From positions 124,001-188,000 of the forward strand of contig CAZAFC010000001.1 in assembly GCA_964484675.1 (NCBI GenBank): a DNA stretch of 64,000 bases, in the 5' to 3' direction. Source of the DNA: CAZAFC01 sp964484675. Its GTDB lineage: Bacteria > Patescibacteriota > Saccharimonadia > Saccharimonadales > UBA4665. Below, in pieces: positions 1-7,182 of the stretch; the first letter of the stretch is position 1, and the number at the start of each line of letters is the position of its first letter. The notes beneath the pieces were generated by a model. It was not told where the DNA came from. It saw nothing but the letters and a program-made list of their open reading frames with translations, and did not search any database. The position numbers were made by a program, and so were the translations under genes.

Positions 1-470
1 TCTTTAAGGCCAGTAGAAACCATCTGGGGAATCAGTGAAGCATGGAGGTCACCAACCTCGATTCCAAGCAACGAGGCTACTTCCGCATGAGGGACTGTCT
101 CGCTAAAAGCTGCCGGCGCCTGCTCCATAAAGACAATGTCGTCTTGCACTGCCACCGCTAACTCTCCAGCAATGGTTTGCTGTATGTAGTTACCATTCGA
201 GATACGACCGAGCGACTTTAGCAGAGACCACGTTGCAATAGTGGCATGGCCGCACAGATCAACTTCGTTAGTAGTAGTGAAAAAGCGTACTCGTTTATCG
301 GCAGTGTCGCTTTCGACTACAAATGCTGTTTCAGACAAGCCAACCTGCTGCGCCATGGAAAGCATCTGCGCATCTGATAGATCATCGGCTTCAAGAACTA
401 CGCCCGCAGGATTGCCATGCTCACCATGAACCGTAAATGCATTTACTACATACGCTGTTTTCTCGGACAT
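1..470 (-). CDS. PhzF-family isomerase-like protein, partial (C-terminus outside window)
   Basis: The first ~156 residues read out of the window edge without a stop. The N-terminus carries the PhzF/diaminopimelate-epimerase-fold pattern: VNAFT near residue 9, GNPAGVV near 19, GLSETAFV near 43 and EVDLCGHAT near 66. The family covers phenazine-type isomerases and many uncharacterised epimerase-like enzymes, so the substrate cannot be stated. ATG at 470 is chosen because it starts the family match and a -10 box (TAAACT, preceded by TGG) lies at 477-482, exactly 6 nt upstream, implying a leaderless mRNA. Confidence 0.85.
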   Translation of the reverse strand, partial: MSEKTAYVVNAFTVHGEHGNPAGVVLEADDLSDAQMLSMAQQVGLSETAFVVESDTADKRVRFFTTTNEVDLCGHATIATWSLLKSLGRISNGNYIQQTIAGELAVAVQDDIVFMEQAPAAFSETVPHAEVASLLGIEVGDLHASLIPQMVSTGLK

Positions 471-580
471 TACATAAGTTTACCACGCGAAAGGTTGGAA
501 TAAGCGTCCCGTTAGGTGGTAGTGATGAGGCTCTAACCCTTTTACAGAGGCGGATTGAGCAGGTTCTGTTACGAAAAGAA

Positions 581-608
581 AAATAACGGTCCGAGCGGAC
601 CGTTATTT
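581..608 (-). terminator. Intrinsic hairpin behind tRNA-Gly
   Basis: A 13-bp perfect inverted repeat (581-593 with 596-608) flanked by A/T runs. It lies just 3' of tRNA-Gly on the minus strand. Its symmetry means it could also act on plus-strand transcripts. Confidence 0.7.
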
Positions 609-627
609 ACAGGTGTGATTTCGAAAT

Positions 628-704
628 TGGTGCGGGTTAGGGGACTCTAACCCCTGGCCTCGTCCTTGGCAAGGACGCGCTCTAAACAACTGAGCTAAAC
701 CCGC
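628..704 (-). tRNA. tRNA-Gly(GCC)
   Basis: A full cloverleaf folds on the minus strand. Acceptor GCGGGTT pairs with AACCCGC, discriminator A, and CCA is encoded (628-630). The anticodon loop TTGCCAA gives GCC. Oddity: the D loop has U at position 19 instead of G, and the T loop (TTAGAGT) has A at 56 instead of C, so the usual G19-C56 tertiary pair appears replaced by U19-A56. Confidence 0.95.
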
Positions 705-718
705 AAATCAACAGGTCG

Positions 719-747
719 ATTGTATCCGAATTTGAGCGATCTGGCAA
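719..747 (-). promoter_or_regulatory. Promoter of tRNA-Gly
   Basis: Minus-strand -35 TTGCCA (742-747), 17-nt spacer and -10 TACAAT (719-724), about 15 nt before the tRNA 5' end. Near-consensus sigma70-type spacing. Confidence 0.7.
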
Positions 748-785
748 GAGTAACATTTGCTCGGCTCCTCGGTCACTCCACGCGT

Positions 786-834
786 GCTTTTCGTCCTTTT
801 GGACTCGTCAGCATGAACACACATTCATGGAAGC
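786..834 (-). ncRNA. Type III hammerhead ribozyme, copy 1
   Basis: Read on the minus strand. Stem III 5' strand GCUU ends at the cleavable residue C17 (position 830). Stem I is CAUGAA-UGUGUG-UUCAUG (812-829), core CUGACGA (805-811), stem II GUCC-AAAA-GGAC (793-804), core GAAA (789-792), and AAGC closes stem III. All catalytic positions (C3, G5, G8, G12, C17) are present. Predicted cleavage is between 830 and 829. Stems I and II are closed by loops and stem III is open, which is the type III topology. It lies behind a possible relic of an alpha-CTD-like gene (935-1009) and upstream of the tRNA-Gly promoter. Confidence 0.9.
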
Positions 835-839
835 GGAGT

Positions 840-937
840 TGACGAGCAGACAGAGAGGAGTTTGAAGAGTCGCGAATCGCGGCCCATCTGGGTTCCCTGG
901 CCGCCGCCAACCCCGCAGAGCCCTTGCTCAGGGCTCA
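840..937 (-). other. GC-rich hairpin region between gene relic and hammerhead copy 1
   Basis: On the minus strand this stretch contains GAGCCC-N7-GGGCTC, a larger GCGGCC..GGGCCGC hairpin and CGCGATTCGCG, then a C/U-rich linker into the ribozyme. It matches the hairpin-then-ribozyme layout at 10250-10365 and 12144-12259. No open frame with a start is visible. Confidence 0.45.
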
Positions 938-1009
938 GCCGACCCGGTCGCCATTCAGGAACTTGGTGGTCAAGTTGAGCTCACGTTCGCACAATGAATA
1001 GCCGAGAGC
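935..1009 (-). pseudogene. Possible 3' relic of an alpha-CTD-like gene
   Basis: The minus strand reads ALGYSLCERELN and a further 12 residues to a TGA at 935-937, preceded by an in-frame TAG. The GYSL motif and following acidic tail resemble the last helix and tail of the two alpha-CTD-like proteins in this window (IGYRLRE and NGYTLRG), and a hammerhead follows as it does for them. The upstream part would have been lost at the tRNA-Phe terminator (1048). The match is short, so this is tentative. Confidence 0.35.
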
Positions 1010-1047
1010 CTAGTCTGGATTATCTGCGCCGACATACAAAAATACAT

Positions 1048-1077
1048 AAAGTCCCAGGGGGTAAATCCTGGGACTTT
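1048..1077 (-). terminator. Terminator behind tRNA-Phe
   Basis: AAAGTCCCAGG (1048-1058) pairs with CCTGGGACTTT (1067-1077) across an 8-nt loop, 18 nt 3' of tRNA-Phe on the minus strand. Confidence 0.7.
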
Positions 1078-1094
1078 TGGTGTTTGGGACAATT

Positions 1095-1170
1095 TGGTGG
1101 CTCCTCCCAGACTCGAACTGGGGACACAAGGCTCTTCAGGCCTCTGCTCTACCAACTGAGCTAAAGAGCC
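1095..1170 (-). tRNA. tRNA-Phe(GAA)
   Basis: Cloverleaf on the minus strand with acceptor GGCTCTT pairing AGGAGCC (one G-U), discriminator A, encoded CCA (1095-1097), anticodon loop CTGAAGA giving GAA, and a normal TTCGAGT T loop. Confidence 0.95.
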
Positions 1171-1257
1171 GCATCAGTGTGGATGAGCATATTTTAATCT
1201 AAAACGCGCTGTTATTCAACGGTGATTATCTCTTGGACGAGTATCGCGGAGTAGTAG

Positions 1258-2022
1258 CTATATTTTTTCTTTGCCCATGAAGTCTTTGATGCTCTTGACG
1301 GTGTCCATGAATTGCGCCGGGAATACGATGGTGCTGTTCTTTTCAACGGCAATGTCGCTCAAAACCTGGAGGTTGCGTAGCTGAAGTGCGATCGGGTGCG
1401 CTGCGATGATGTCGGCGGCCTCGCCAAGCTTGGTCGCGCTGAGCTGCTCGCCTTCGGCAGCGATGATTTTCGCGCGCTTCTCGCGCTCGGCTTCGGCCTG
1501 CTTGGCCATGGCGCGCTGCATGGAGTCTGGCAACTGAATATCTTTGAGCTCGACGGTACTCACATAAATGCCCCATTTCTTGGTCGCATCGTCGAGAATC
1601 GCCTTGATCGCATCGTTAATCTTGGCCGTGTTGCTGAGCACTTCGTCGAGTGAGCTCTGGCCGACAATATTTCGCACAGTTGTTTGCGCGATCTGGTACG
1701 TGGCCGCGGTCACGTTCTGGATTTCGACAATTGCCTTGATGGGGTCAGTCACCTGATAATACGCGACGGCCGCAACGTCGATCGACACGTTATCTTTGGT
1801 AATAATCTTCTGCGAATCGACCGGCAGCGTCACGATCTGCAAACTCACCTTGCGCATCTGGTCAATGACCGGAATGATGAGCCGAAGGCCCGGCTCCTTG
1901 ACGCCGCCGCGCACTCGCCCCAGGCGAAAAACAACGCCGCGCTCGTACTGATTTATCACGCGCACGCCCATCGTCACCACAATAAGTACCACGATTACCA
2001 GAAGAACAGCTACACCGCCCAT
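1258..2022 (-). CDS. SPFH/stomatin-like membrane protein (slipin)
   Basis: 254 aa. Residues 1-20 form a hydrophobic membrane anchor, followed directly by the slipin pattern (NQYERGVVFRLGR near 24, PGLRLIIPVID near 44) and the SPFH/band-7 domain to about 190. A charged coiled-coil-prone segment follows (KQAEAEREKRAKIIAAEGE near 172). Slipins form oligomeric membrane scaffolds, often tied to a membrane protease (NfeD), but no NfeD partner is adjacent here. Start ATG at 2022 has a strong SD (GAGGAGGT). The decayed hammerhead copy (2088-2135) lies upstream of its promoter region. Confidence 0.9.
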   Translation of the reverse strand: MGGVAVLLVIVVLIVVTMGVRVINQYERGVVFRLGRVRGGVKEPGLRLIIPVIDQMRKVSLQIVTLPVDSQKIITKDNVSIDVAAVAYYQVTDPIKAIVEIQNVTAATYQIAQTTVRNIVGQSSLDEVLSNTAKINDAIKAILDDATKKWGIYVSTVELKDIQLPDSMQRAMAKQAEAEREKRAKIIAAEGEQLSATKLGEAADIIAAHPIALQLRNLQVLSDIAVEKNSTIVFPAQFMDTVKSIKDFMGKEKI

Positions 2023-2087
2023 TGCCTTACCTCCTCAAATTCTATCTTCATTGTACGCCCGCTTGCCAAAAACTCCATTACAATCTT

Positions 2088-2135
2088 CGTTTTTACTCTT
2101 TTGAGCTCATCAGCATGCCCGAGAAATGCAAAACG
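2088..2135 (-). ncRNA. Decayed hammerhead-like element, copy 5
   Basis: On the minus strand it has CUGAUGA (2107-2113), stem II GCUC-AAAA-GAGU, a short stem I (CAU/AUG), and flanking arms CGUUUU and AAAACG that can pair. The core is damaged: the GAAA position reads AAAA, and the residue at the cleavage site is G rather than A, C or U. It follows a 7-bp hairpin (2145-2151 with 2173-2179), as the intact copies follow hairpins. Probably inactive; chance similarity is not excluded. Confidence 0.4.
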
Positions 2136-2144
2136 TGATAGAAC

Positions 2145-2179
2145 AGTCCTCAAAATACATCTCTCTTCTCACGAGGACT
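2145..2179 (-). other. Hairpin preceding decayed hammerhead
   Basis: AGTCCTC and GAGGACT form a perfect 7-bp stem with a 21-nt loop. A possible promoter (TTGCTG, 17 nt, TATATA on the minus strand) lies immediately upstream, so hairpin plus ribozyme remnant may be a transcript of about 90 nt with no ORF. Confidence 0.4.
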
Positions 2180-2299
2180 ATATATAATCATAACTATGCC
2201 GCAGCAATCCTAAGGGCAACATACACTGCGAGCCGCAATCGGGACGCAACACCTGCCAAAAATCATCAAGACGCATGGCATGTACGGTATGATGAGAGC

Positions 2300-2653
2300 A
2301 TGAAACAAAACAATCATATAGACCTGGTAGAATTTCCGGCCTCGTCGCCAGAGGAACTGCAGACAGTATCTCAATTCTTTAACAGCGTGTTTGGCTGGCA
2401 GTTCAAACATTGGGACGAAACCTATCACGACACACATGATAGCGGTGTTACGGCGGGCATTAATGCGAGTACGACGAAAGAGCAGACGATGCCGCTCGCC
2501 GTTATTTACGCGGAAGATTTAGAAGCGACTGAAGCCAAGATTGCCAAGTCTGGCGGCAGACTGACGCACCCGATCACCTCGTTTCCAGGTGGCAGACGCT
2601 TTGCTTTTACTGACCCGGCTGGCAATCAGCTCGCAGTGTGGTCAGATAAATAA
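2300..2653 (+). CDS. VOC (glyoxalase/bleomycin-resistance fold) family protein
   Basis: 117 aa, a single VOC-type unit. It shows SQFFNSVFGWQF near 24, VIYAEDLEATEAKIAKSGG near 68 and FTDPAGNQLAVW near 104, the usual betaalphabetabetabeta signature of metal-dependent small-molecule enzymes or binding proteins. No substrate can be assigned. The ATG at 2300 is preferred over an upstream in-frame ATG because a -10 box (TATGAT, 2288-2293) ends 6 nt before it, making the transcript leaderless. Confidence 0.8.
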   Translation: MKQNNHIDLVEFPASSPEELQTVSQFFNSVFGWQFKHWDETYHDTHDSGVTAGINASTTKEQTMPLAVIYAEDLEATEAKIAKSGGRLTHPITSFPGGRRFAFTDPAGNQLAVWSDK

Positions 2654-2750
2654 AATCTACTATCTTTTGGGATCTTATCTTTTTGGGATTTCGCCAGGCA
2701 AAAGCAGCAGCTGGACATGCATGTGCCATAGCCAGGCTCTTTATACAAAA

Positions 2751-2779
2751 AACCACCGACACAAATCTCGTCGGTGGTT
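2751..2779 (-). terminator. Terminator behind tRNA-Val
   Basis: AACCACCGAC (2751-2760) pairs with GTCGGTGGTT (2770-2779). On the minus strand it is followed by a T run, a classical intrinsic terminator. Confidence 0.8.
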
Positions 2780-2794
2780 GGAATAAGCCGGTCA

Positions 2795-2871
2795 TGGTGG
2801 GGCTGGAGGGGCTCGAACCCCCGACCTCGCGAATGTGAATCGCGCGCTCTAGCCAGCTGAGCTACAGCCCC
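2795..2871 (-). tRNA. tRNA-Val(CAC)
   Basis: Cloverleaf on the minus strand with acceptor GGGGCTG/CAGCCCC, discriminator A, encoded CCA (2795-2797), anticodon loop TTCACAT giving CAC, and a canonical TTCGAGC T loop. Confidence 0.93.
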
Positions 2872-2959
2872 ATTTTATAATCTCGCGCCTAGCGCACACG
2901 ATTGCCGCCGCTTTGCGCGCGCTGCCAAGACGCAGCTAGTATAGCACATTCTTCTCACA

Positions 2960-2994
2960 AAAAGAGCGTTCCGCGGTTAGCGAAACGCTCTTTT
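2960..2994 (-). terminator. Terminator of the DEAD-box helicase gene
   Basis: AAAAGAGCGTT (2960-2970) pairs with AACGCTCTTTT (2984-2994), 14 nt 3' of the helicase stop. Confidence 0.75.
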
Positions 2995-3008
2995 CAAAGA
3001 AATCCAGG

Positions 3009-4238
3009 CTACTGCTCGATGAAAGTCAGCGCGTGGCCGATCTTGCCGGCGCGGCCAGCACGACCGATACGGTGCACGTAGTCTTCGTAGCTTTGCGGCG
3101 TCGAGTAGTTGATGACGTGCGTTACATCGGCAACGTCGATACCACGGGCAGCCACATCGGTCGCCACCAGAATATTTGTGTCGTTATCTTTGAAGCTTTT
3201 GAGAGCACGGTTGCGCTGGCCCTGGCTTTTGCCGCCGTGAATTGCGTCGGCGTTGAAGCCGCGGTCCAGCAATTCTCGGTTGAGCCGCTCCACGCTGCGC
3301 TGCGTGTCGTCGAAGATGATCACTTTGCCGACGGCGGTCTGCGTGAGGATGTTGTGAAGCAGGTCGATTTTGTCGGCGTTCGAGGCAAATCGCACCACGT
3401 TTTGGTGCACGTTGTCGCTTGTATCGCCAGTTTTCACTGAGACGCTCACGGCATCAGGTGCAAACGTCTGGATGAGTTCGCGCACGCGCTGGTCGAGCGT
3501 TGCCGAGAAGAAGAACGATTGGCGATTCGGGCTCAGCTTGCCGAGCAACGCGCGCACATCGCGCACAAAGCCCATGTCGAGCATGCGGTCGACCTCGTCG
3601 AGCACCACCATGTTGAAGCTGGACAAGTCGAGCGACCCGCGCTCCAAGTGATCCTTGATGCGACCAGGCGTACCAATGATGAGCCGTGGCTTGCGCTCGA
3701 GGTCGCGCAGCTGCGGACCCATCGGCTTGCCACCGATCAGCGTTGCGTCGTACACGCGGGCACCGCGGCCAAGCGTGCGCATTTCGACTTGAATCTGCTG
3801 GGCCAATTCGCGCGTTGGGGCGACGATCAGCGCTTTGGCGTTGTTGTCTGTTGCGAGGCGCTGGAGCACGGGCACGGCAAACGCCACGGTCTTGCCGGTA
3901 CCGGTGTTCGCGATGCCGATTACGTCTTTGCCTTCGAGGCCGAGCGGAATCGTCTGGTCCTGAATTGGTGACGGCGCGGTGAAGCCTTTGGCGGCGATGT
4001 TTGACTTCAAAATAGGCTGAATCTGAAAATCGTTGAACGTGTGCGTGGGAACGTACACTTCCTGCTCAACAGGGCGAGCAGCGCGAACGAAGCGCGTCGG
4101 GTCGATGTAGTCTTTTTTCGGACCACGGCGACTCCCACCTTGAGCTGGGCGACGTGAGCGGAAATTGTTGCTGCGGCCGCCAAAAGACGGGCGCGATGGG
4201 CCACTCGAACGGCGGCCACCAAATGAATTATTTGGCAT
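3009..4238 (-). CDS. DEAD-box ATP-dependent RNA helicase
   Basis: 409 aa. An N-terminal tail of about 60 residues is rich in R, G and S, as in RNA-binding tails. Two RecA lobes follow: Q motif with PSPIQ near 91, motif I TGTGKT near 112, PTRELA near 142, TPGR near 190, motif II DEVD near 214, motif III SAT near 247, and HRIGRAGRAG near 391. The protein stops soon after motif VI, so it has no extended C-terminal domain. It unwinds RNA, probably in ribosome assembly or mRNA turnover. SD AAGGA precedes ATG 4238. Confidence 0.95.
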   Translation of the reverse strand: MPNNSFGGRRSSGPSRPSFGGRSNNFRSRRPAQGGSRRGPKKDYIDPTRFVRAARPVEQEVYVPTHTFNDFQIQPILKSNIAAKGFTAPSPIQDQTIPLGLEGKDVIGIANTGTGKTVAFAVPVLQRLATDNNAKALIVAPTRELAQQIQVEMRTLGRGARVYDATLIGGKPMGPQLRDLERKPRLIIGTPGRIKDHLERGSLDLSSFNMVVLDEVDRMLDMGFVRDVRALLGKLSPNRQSFFFSATLDQRVRELIQTFAPDAVSVSVKTGDTSDNVHQNVVRFASNADKIDLLHNILTQTAVGKVIIFDDTQRSVERLNRELLDRGFNADAIHGGKSQGQRNRALKSFKDNDTNILVATDVAARGIDVADVTHVINYSTPQSYEDYVHRIGRAGRAGKIGHALTFIEQ

Positions 4239-4342
4239 AAAAATAAATCCTTCGTTTACATTTTTTGGAGTTAATTGTCGATAATGAAATCGAGTAGTTA
4301 AACGCCGATGTAAAACCCGGATTCATCAAAAACAATACGCCA

Positions 4343-4371
4343 ATATTAGCATGATGTGCGCAATCCGTCAA
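4343..4371 (-). promoter_or_regulatory. Promoter of the DEAD-box helicase gene
   Basis: Minus-strand TTGACG (4366-4371), 17-nt spacer, TAATAT (4343-4348). It is back to back with the plus-strand promoter at 4407-4435. The leader is about 100 nt, as is common for cold-responsive helicases; that regulation is inferred only. Confidence 0.65.
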
Positions 4372-4406
4372 GCATTTTCTGGCAGCTTGGACCATCATTC
4401 ACAGCA

Positions 4407-4435
4407 TTGACATATCAGCCCTTTCAGGGTATACT
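4407..4435 (+). promoter_or_regulatory. Promoter of the 4686 gene
   Basis: TTGACA (4407-4412), 17-nt spacer, TATACT (4430-4435), close to sigma70 consensus. It gives a 5' leader of about 240 nt, very long for this window. Confidence 0.75.
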
Positions 4436-4511
4436 TTAGGCAACTGTTGAGAACTGCAATTGGCCGTTCGGCAGTGCCATTTTACAGTAGTGAGAGTTAG
4501 AGTTCACGAGG

Positions 4512-4576
4512 TGAGCGACGGGCGATTGTTTGGCTCGAGCAATCGAGTCCCTGCGGCAACAATCGCCCACCGCTCA
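4512..4576 (+). promoter_or_regulatory. Long hairpin in the 5' leader of the 4686 gene
   Basis: TGAGCG pairs with CGCTCA and GGGCGATTGTT (4520-4530) with AACAATCGCCC (4558-4568), enclosing a smaller GGCTCGA hairpin. It lies about 110 nt before the start codon. It could be a regulatory leader or an mRNA-stability element; no known riboswitch is recognised. Confidence 0.5.
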
Positions 4577-4685
4577 TCTTGTGACTCATGATAGATTGAG
4601 ACACATTGCACCAGGCTTGCGATTCTATATGCAAGCTCGACGCAAGCTCCCCGCGGATGACACCGAGCAAGGAAGGACCATTTCC

Positions 4686-6005
4686 ATGTCCGACGCTCAG
4701 CCCACCGCCCCCACCTCTGGCCACAAGCTCAAGATCACGCTCAGCGGCAACGAGGTGAAGATCAGCTTCACGAGCCCGCTCGTGGACCGGCTCAGCAACG
4801 CGCTCGACCACACGTCCAAGGTCGCGTCCGACCACAGCCACACGCCGTGCGGCTTCGCGTTCCCGAACAACGACCTGGCCGAGTCCGGCGCGCCGAACAC
4901 GCACGAGCAGAGCACGAACGTGCTGGACGACAGCACGCTGTTCGGCAGGTTCGACGAAGACAACACCGTGCCGCCCGCCGAGCACAAGACCAACATGCTC
5001 GACGTGCTGGGCGGCTGGGCGGCCACCTTCTTCACGGGCAACCCCGAGTTCGCCGGCCTGGCGTCCAAGGCCAACCGCCGGCTCTTCTCCGACGTGCTCG
5101 CCGGGAGGTACGACATCGCCGGCGTCGCTCGGGAAGGCCTCAAGCTGCTCAGCGGACAGACCGAGGACAACACCGACGTCACGCACGAACCGCACATCAA
5201 CATGTGGGATGGCGTGATCACCACGGCAAGCGCCGACCCCGACCGGGACCGCACCCACCTGGAGGACATCCAGAGCGGCAAGGCGGGCAACTCCGGCGCG
5301 GACGAGTCCACCGATGGCACGCCCGGCAACGGCATCACCCTCGACCAGAGCCAGAACAAGAGCAACGGTCAAGACGATTCCAGCCTGGCGGGCGGCACTG
5401 CGAACGACGACCTCATTTCGTCGTTCGGCGGTGGCACCGGCTCCGCCTTCGAGGAGAACGTCACGGAGACCCAGGCCGGCACCAGCGCCACCTGCGCATC
5501 GGCGACCAACTCCGGAGTGCCCACTGCGCGCCCCGTGCCCCCGGTCTCCGGCATCAGGTCCGGCACCAAGCACCACCCCATCAGCGAGATGGGCCAGCGA
5601 GTGACCGACTACCCGGTGACCCCGATGCCCGTGACCGTGCACTCGTTCGGCGAGAACCGCATCCGGGCTGAGCTCCTCGTCGACTCGTCGCACGAGCTGA
5701 AGCAACTCAGCCCGCACCTGGAAGCCAGCCTGCGCGAGATCGCCGGCAACCTCTACTCGGTCAACGTGCCGAGCATCACGAGGCTCCCGGGCCGCGGCGA
5801 CACCATCAACGGCTACAACCAGCGGCCGATCCGGGTGGTCTCCGTGTTCACCCGCCGAGTCGGCGACAAGCACATCGGTGTGACCCTACTGATCACCGGC
5901 AGCCTGTTCGGCAACCACAACGTCGAGTGCTACGTGCACAACGCCTTCGCCCCCATCCGGGAGCAGATCGACACGGCCCTGGAGAACATCAACTTCGCCA
6001 GCTAG
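4686..6005 (+). CDS. Hypothetical acidic protein with degenerate N-x-x-x-E/H repeats
   Basis: 439 aa, not recognised. There is no signal peptide or membrane segment. Loosely repeated motifs occur near residues 90-170: EDNTVPPAEHKTNMLD, NTHEQSTNVLDD and EDNTDVTHEPHINMWD. A Gly/Ser/Asn/Asp-rich low-complexity stretch spans about 200-290, and the last 150 residues look folded (VTVHSFGENRIRAELLV near 318). ATG 4686 has SD AAGGA; the longer upstream frame lies in the structured leader and is not used. Lys is essentially always AAG and Asn AAC, unlike the core genes. It resembles the other interspersed unknown genes in expression signals, not in sequence. Confidence 0.75.
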   Translation: MSDAQPTAPTSGHKLKITLSGNEVKISFTSPLVDRLSNALDHTSKVASDHSHTPCGFAFPNNDLAESGAPNTHEQSTNVLDDSTLFGRFDEDNTVPPAEHKTNMLDVLGGWAATFFTGNPEFAGLASKANRRLFSDVLAGRYDIAGVAREGLKLLSGQTEDNTDVTHEPHINMWDGVITTASADPDRDRTHLEDIQSGKAGNSGADESTDGTPGNGITLDQSQNKSNGQDDSSLAGGTANDDLISSFGGGTGSAFEENVTETQAGTSATCASATNSGVPTARPVPPVSGIRSGTKHHPISEMGQRVTDYPVTPMPVTVHSFGENRIRAELLVDSSHELKQLSPHLEASLREIAGNLYSVNVPSITRLPGRGDTINGYNQRPIRVVSVFTRRVGDKHIGVTLLITGSLFGNHNVECYVHNAFAPIREQIDTALENINFAS

Positions 6006-6021
6006 GCTCGAACCACTCCCG

Positions 6022-6192
6022 CTCGGCCGGCGTTCGCCCCCAAAAAGGCAAGCGCCGGCCGGCAGGTTGGAGTAGTAGGAGTTCGAGGCGGGACGCTGAT
6101 GCGACTGCATCCTCCTCAAATCTTCCGAAAAACTCTCACTACTTCAACCACGTTTTGCACGCGACCTACACAAAAGACAGAGGTCGTTTTTT
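6022..6192 (+). terminator. Hairpin region and terminator behind the 4686 gene
   Basis: A GGCCGGCG..CGCCGGCC hairpin follows the stop. A second, classical terminator is CGACCT (6162-6167) pairing with AGGTCG (6181-6186) followed by six T (6187-6192). The rest of the gap to the next gene, which is convergent, shows nothing else. Confidence 0.7.
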
Positions 6193-6303
6193 ATACCCAA
6201 AAAACTCGAGAAACGCAAAAAGCGGTGGTGCCGAAAATCAGAACTTACTCTGGAAGATATCCAGAACCTTTGCCAAAATTATCGCCAAGATGTATCCCCT
6301 AGC

Positions 6304-7182
6304 TCAAACTCCCGGCACGAGCAGCCGCACCACCAAATAAAGTCCAAACACAAAGCTCGTGATGAAAAAACTCACCGGGTACGGCGCATAATACGAAATG
6401 AACAGGCCAAACCACGTGGCAATGAGCGCTATCGCCACCGAGAGCAGCACCCCCTGGCCGGGACGCCGCGCCAGACGCTGGGCGATTGCCGCCGGCGTCA
6501 CCATGAGCGAAAAGATCAACAACACGCCAACGACTTGCACGGCGATCGATGTCGCCACCGCAATCAACAGCATGAAAATAACCCCAGTGCTGGCGATCGA
6601 GACGCCGCGCGCCTCTGCCACGTCTTCATCGAGCGACACAAACAGCAAGCGCCGGAAGAACAGCGCCATGGCCGCTACAATCAGCGCACCGACAAGCAAT
6701 GTCGTGATCACGTCACCGCGACTGATGCCCAAAATCTCACCAAAAAGCAGCGAATACGCCTCTGTCGCGTAGCCCTTGTACAGGCTAATGAACAGCACAC
6801 CGAGGCCAAGCATGAAGGCCAGCACCGTGCCAATCTGCACGTCGCGGCTGGCGGCGCGCTTGCCGAGAGCCGCCATCGCCAGCCCGCCGACCGAAGTAAA
6901 AGCGAACAGCCCGGCGAGCGGATTCAGCCCCACAAGCACCGCGCCCGCGGCACCCGCGAATCCGGCGTGCGACAGCGCGTGCGCCGCGAACGACAGCCGC
7001 CGCATCACCACAAAATACCCCACCAGCCCAGCCACCACCGCCACCACTGTGCCGGCCTCGAACGCGTGCTGCATGAACGCGTACTGCCACATGGCATGCA
7101 AGTCGCGCCACAAATTCCAGCTGAACGCGTCGCTGCTGGCAAAGATTCGCCCCAAAACCGCTCCGCTCAGATCAAGCCGCAT
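6304..7182 (-). CDS. Metal-type ABC transporter permease (ZnuB/MntB family)
   Basis: 292 aa with about eight hydrophobic segments and the family pattern SFAAHALSHAGFAG near 70 and AVQVVGVLLIFSLMVTPAA near 210. It forms the membrane channel of a cluster A-I transporter importing Zn2+, Mn2+ or Fe2+. ATG 7182 overlaps the end of the ATPase gene by 11 nt, indicating translational coupling; a longer in-frame start would overlap further and is less likely. Last gene of a binding protein-ATPase-permease operon. Confidence 0.9.
   Translation of the reverse strand: MRLDLSGAVLGRIFASSDAFSWNLWRDLHAMWQYAFMQHAFEAGTVVAVVAGLVGYFVVMRRLSFAAHALSHAGFAGAAGAVLVGLNPLAGLFAFTSVGGLAMAALGKRAASRDVQIGTVLAFMLGLGVLFISLYKGYATEAYSLLFGEILGISRGDVITTLLVGALIVAAMALFFRRLLFVSLDEDVAEARGVSIASTGVIFMLLIAVATSIAVQVVGVLLIFSLMVTPAAIAQRLARRPGQGVLLSVAIALIATWFGLFISYYAPYPVSFFITSFVFGLYLVVRLLVPGV

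Noticed and set aside
840..1040. Possible SRP RNA or RNase P RNA
   Set aside because: GC-rich hairpins are present but neither the SRP GGAAGCAG-type tip nor RNase P conserved blocks could be found.
4497..5873. Long minus-strand frame opposite the 4686 gene
   Set aside because: High-GC third codon positions on the plus strand create it. Its protein is Arg/Gly/Ala/Val-biased with no motif, while the plus frame has a promoter and SD.
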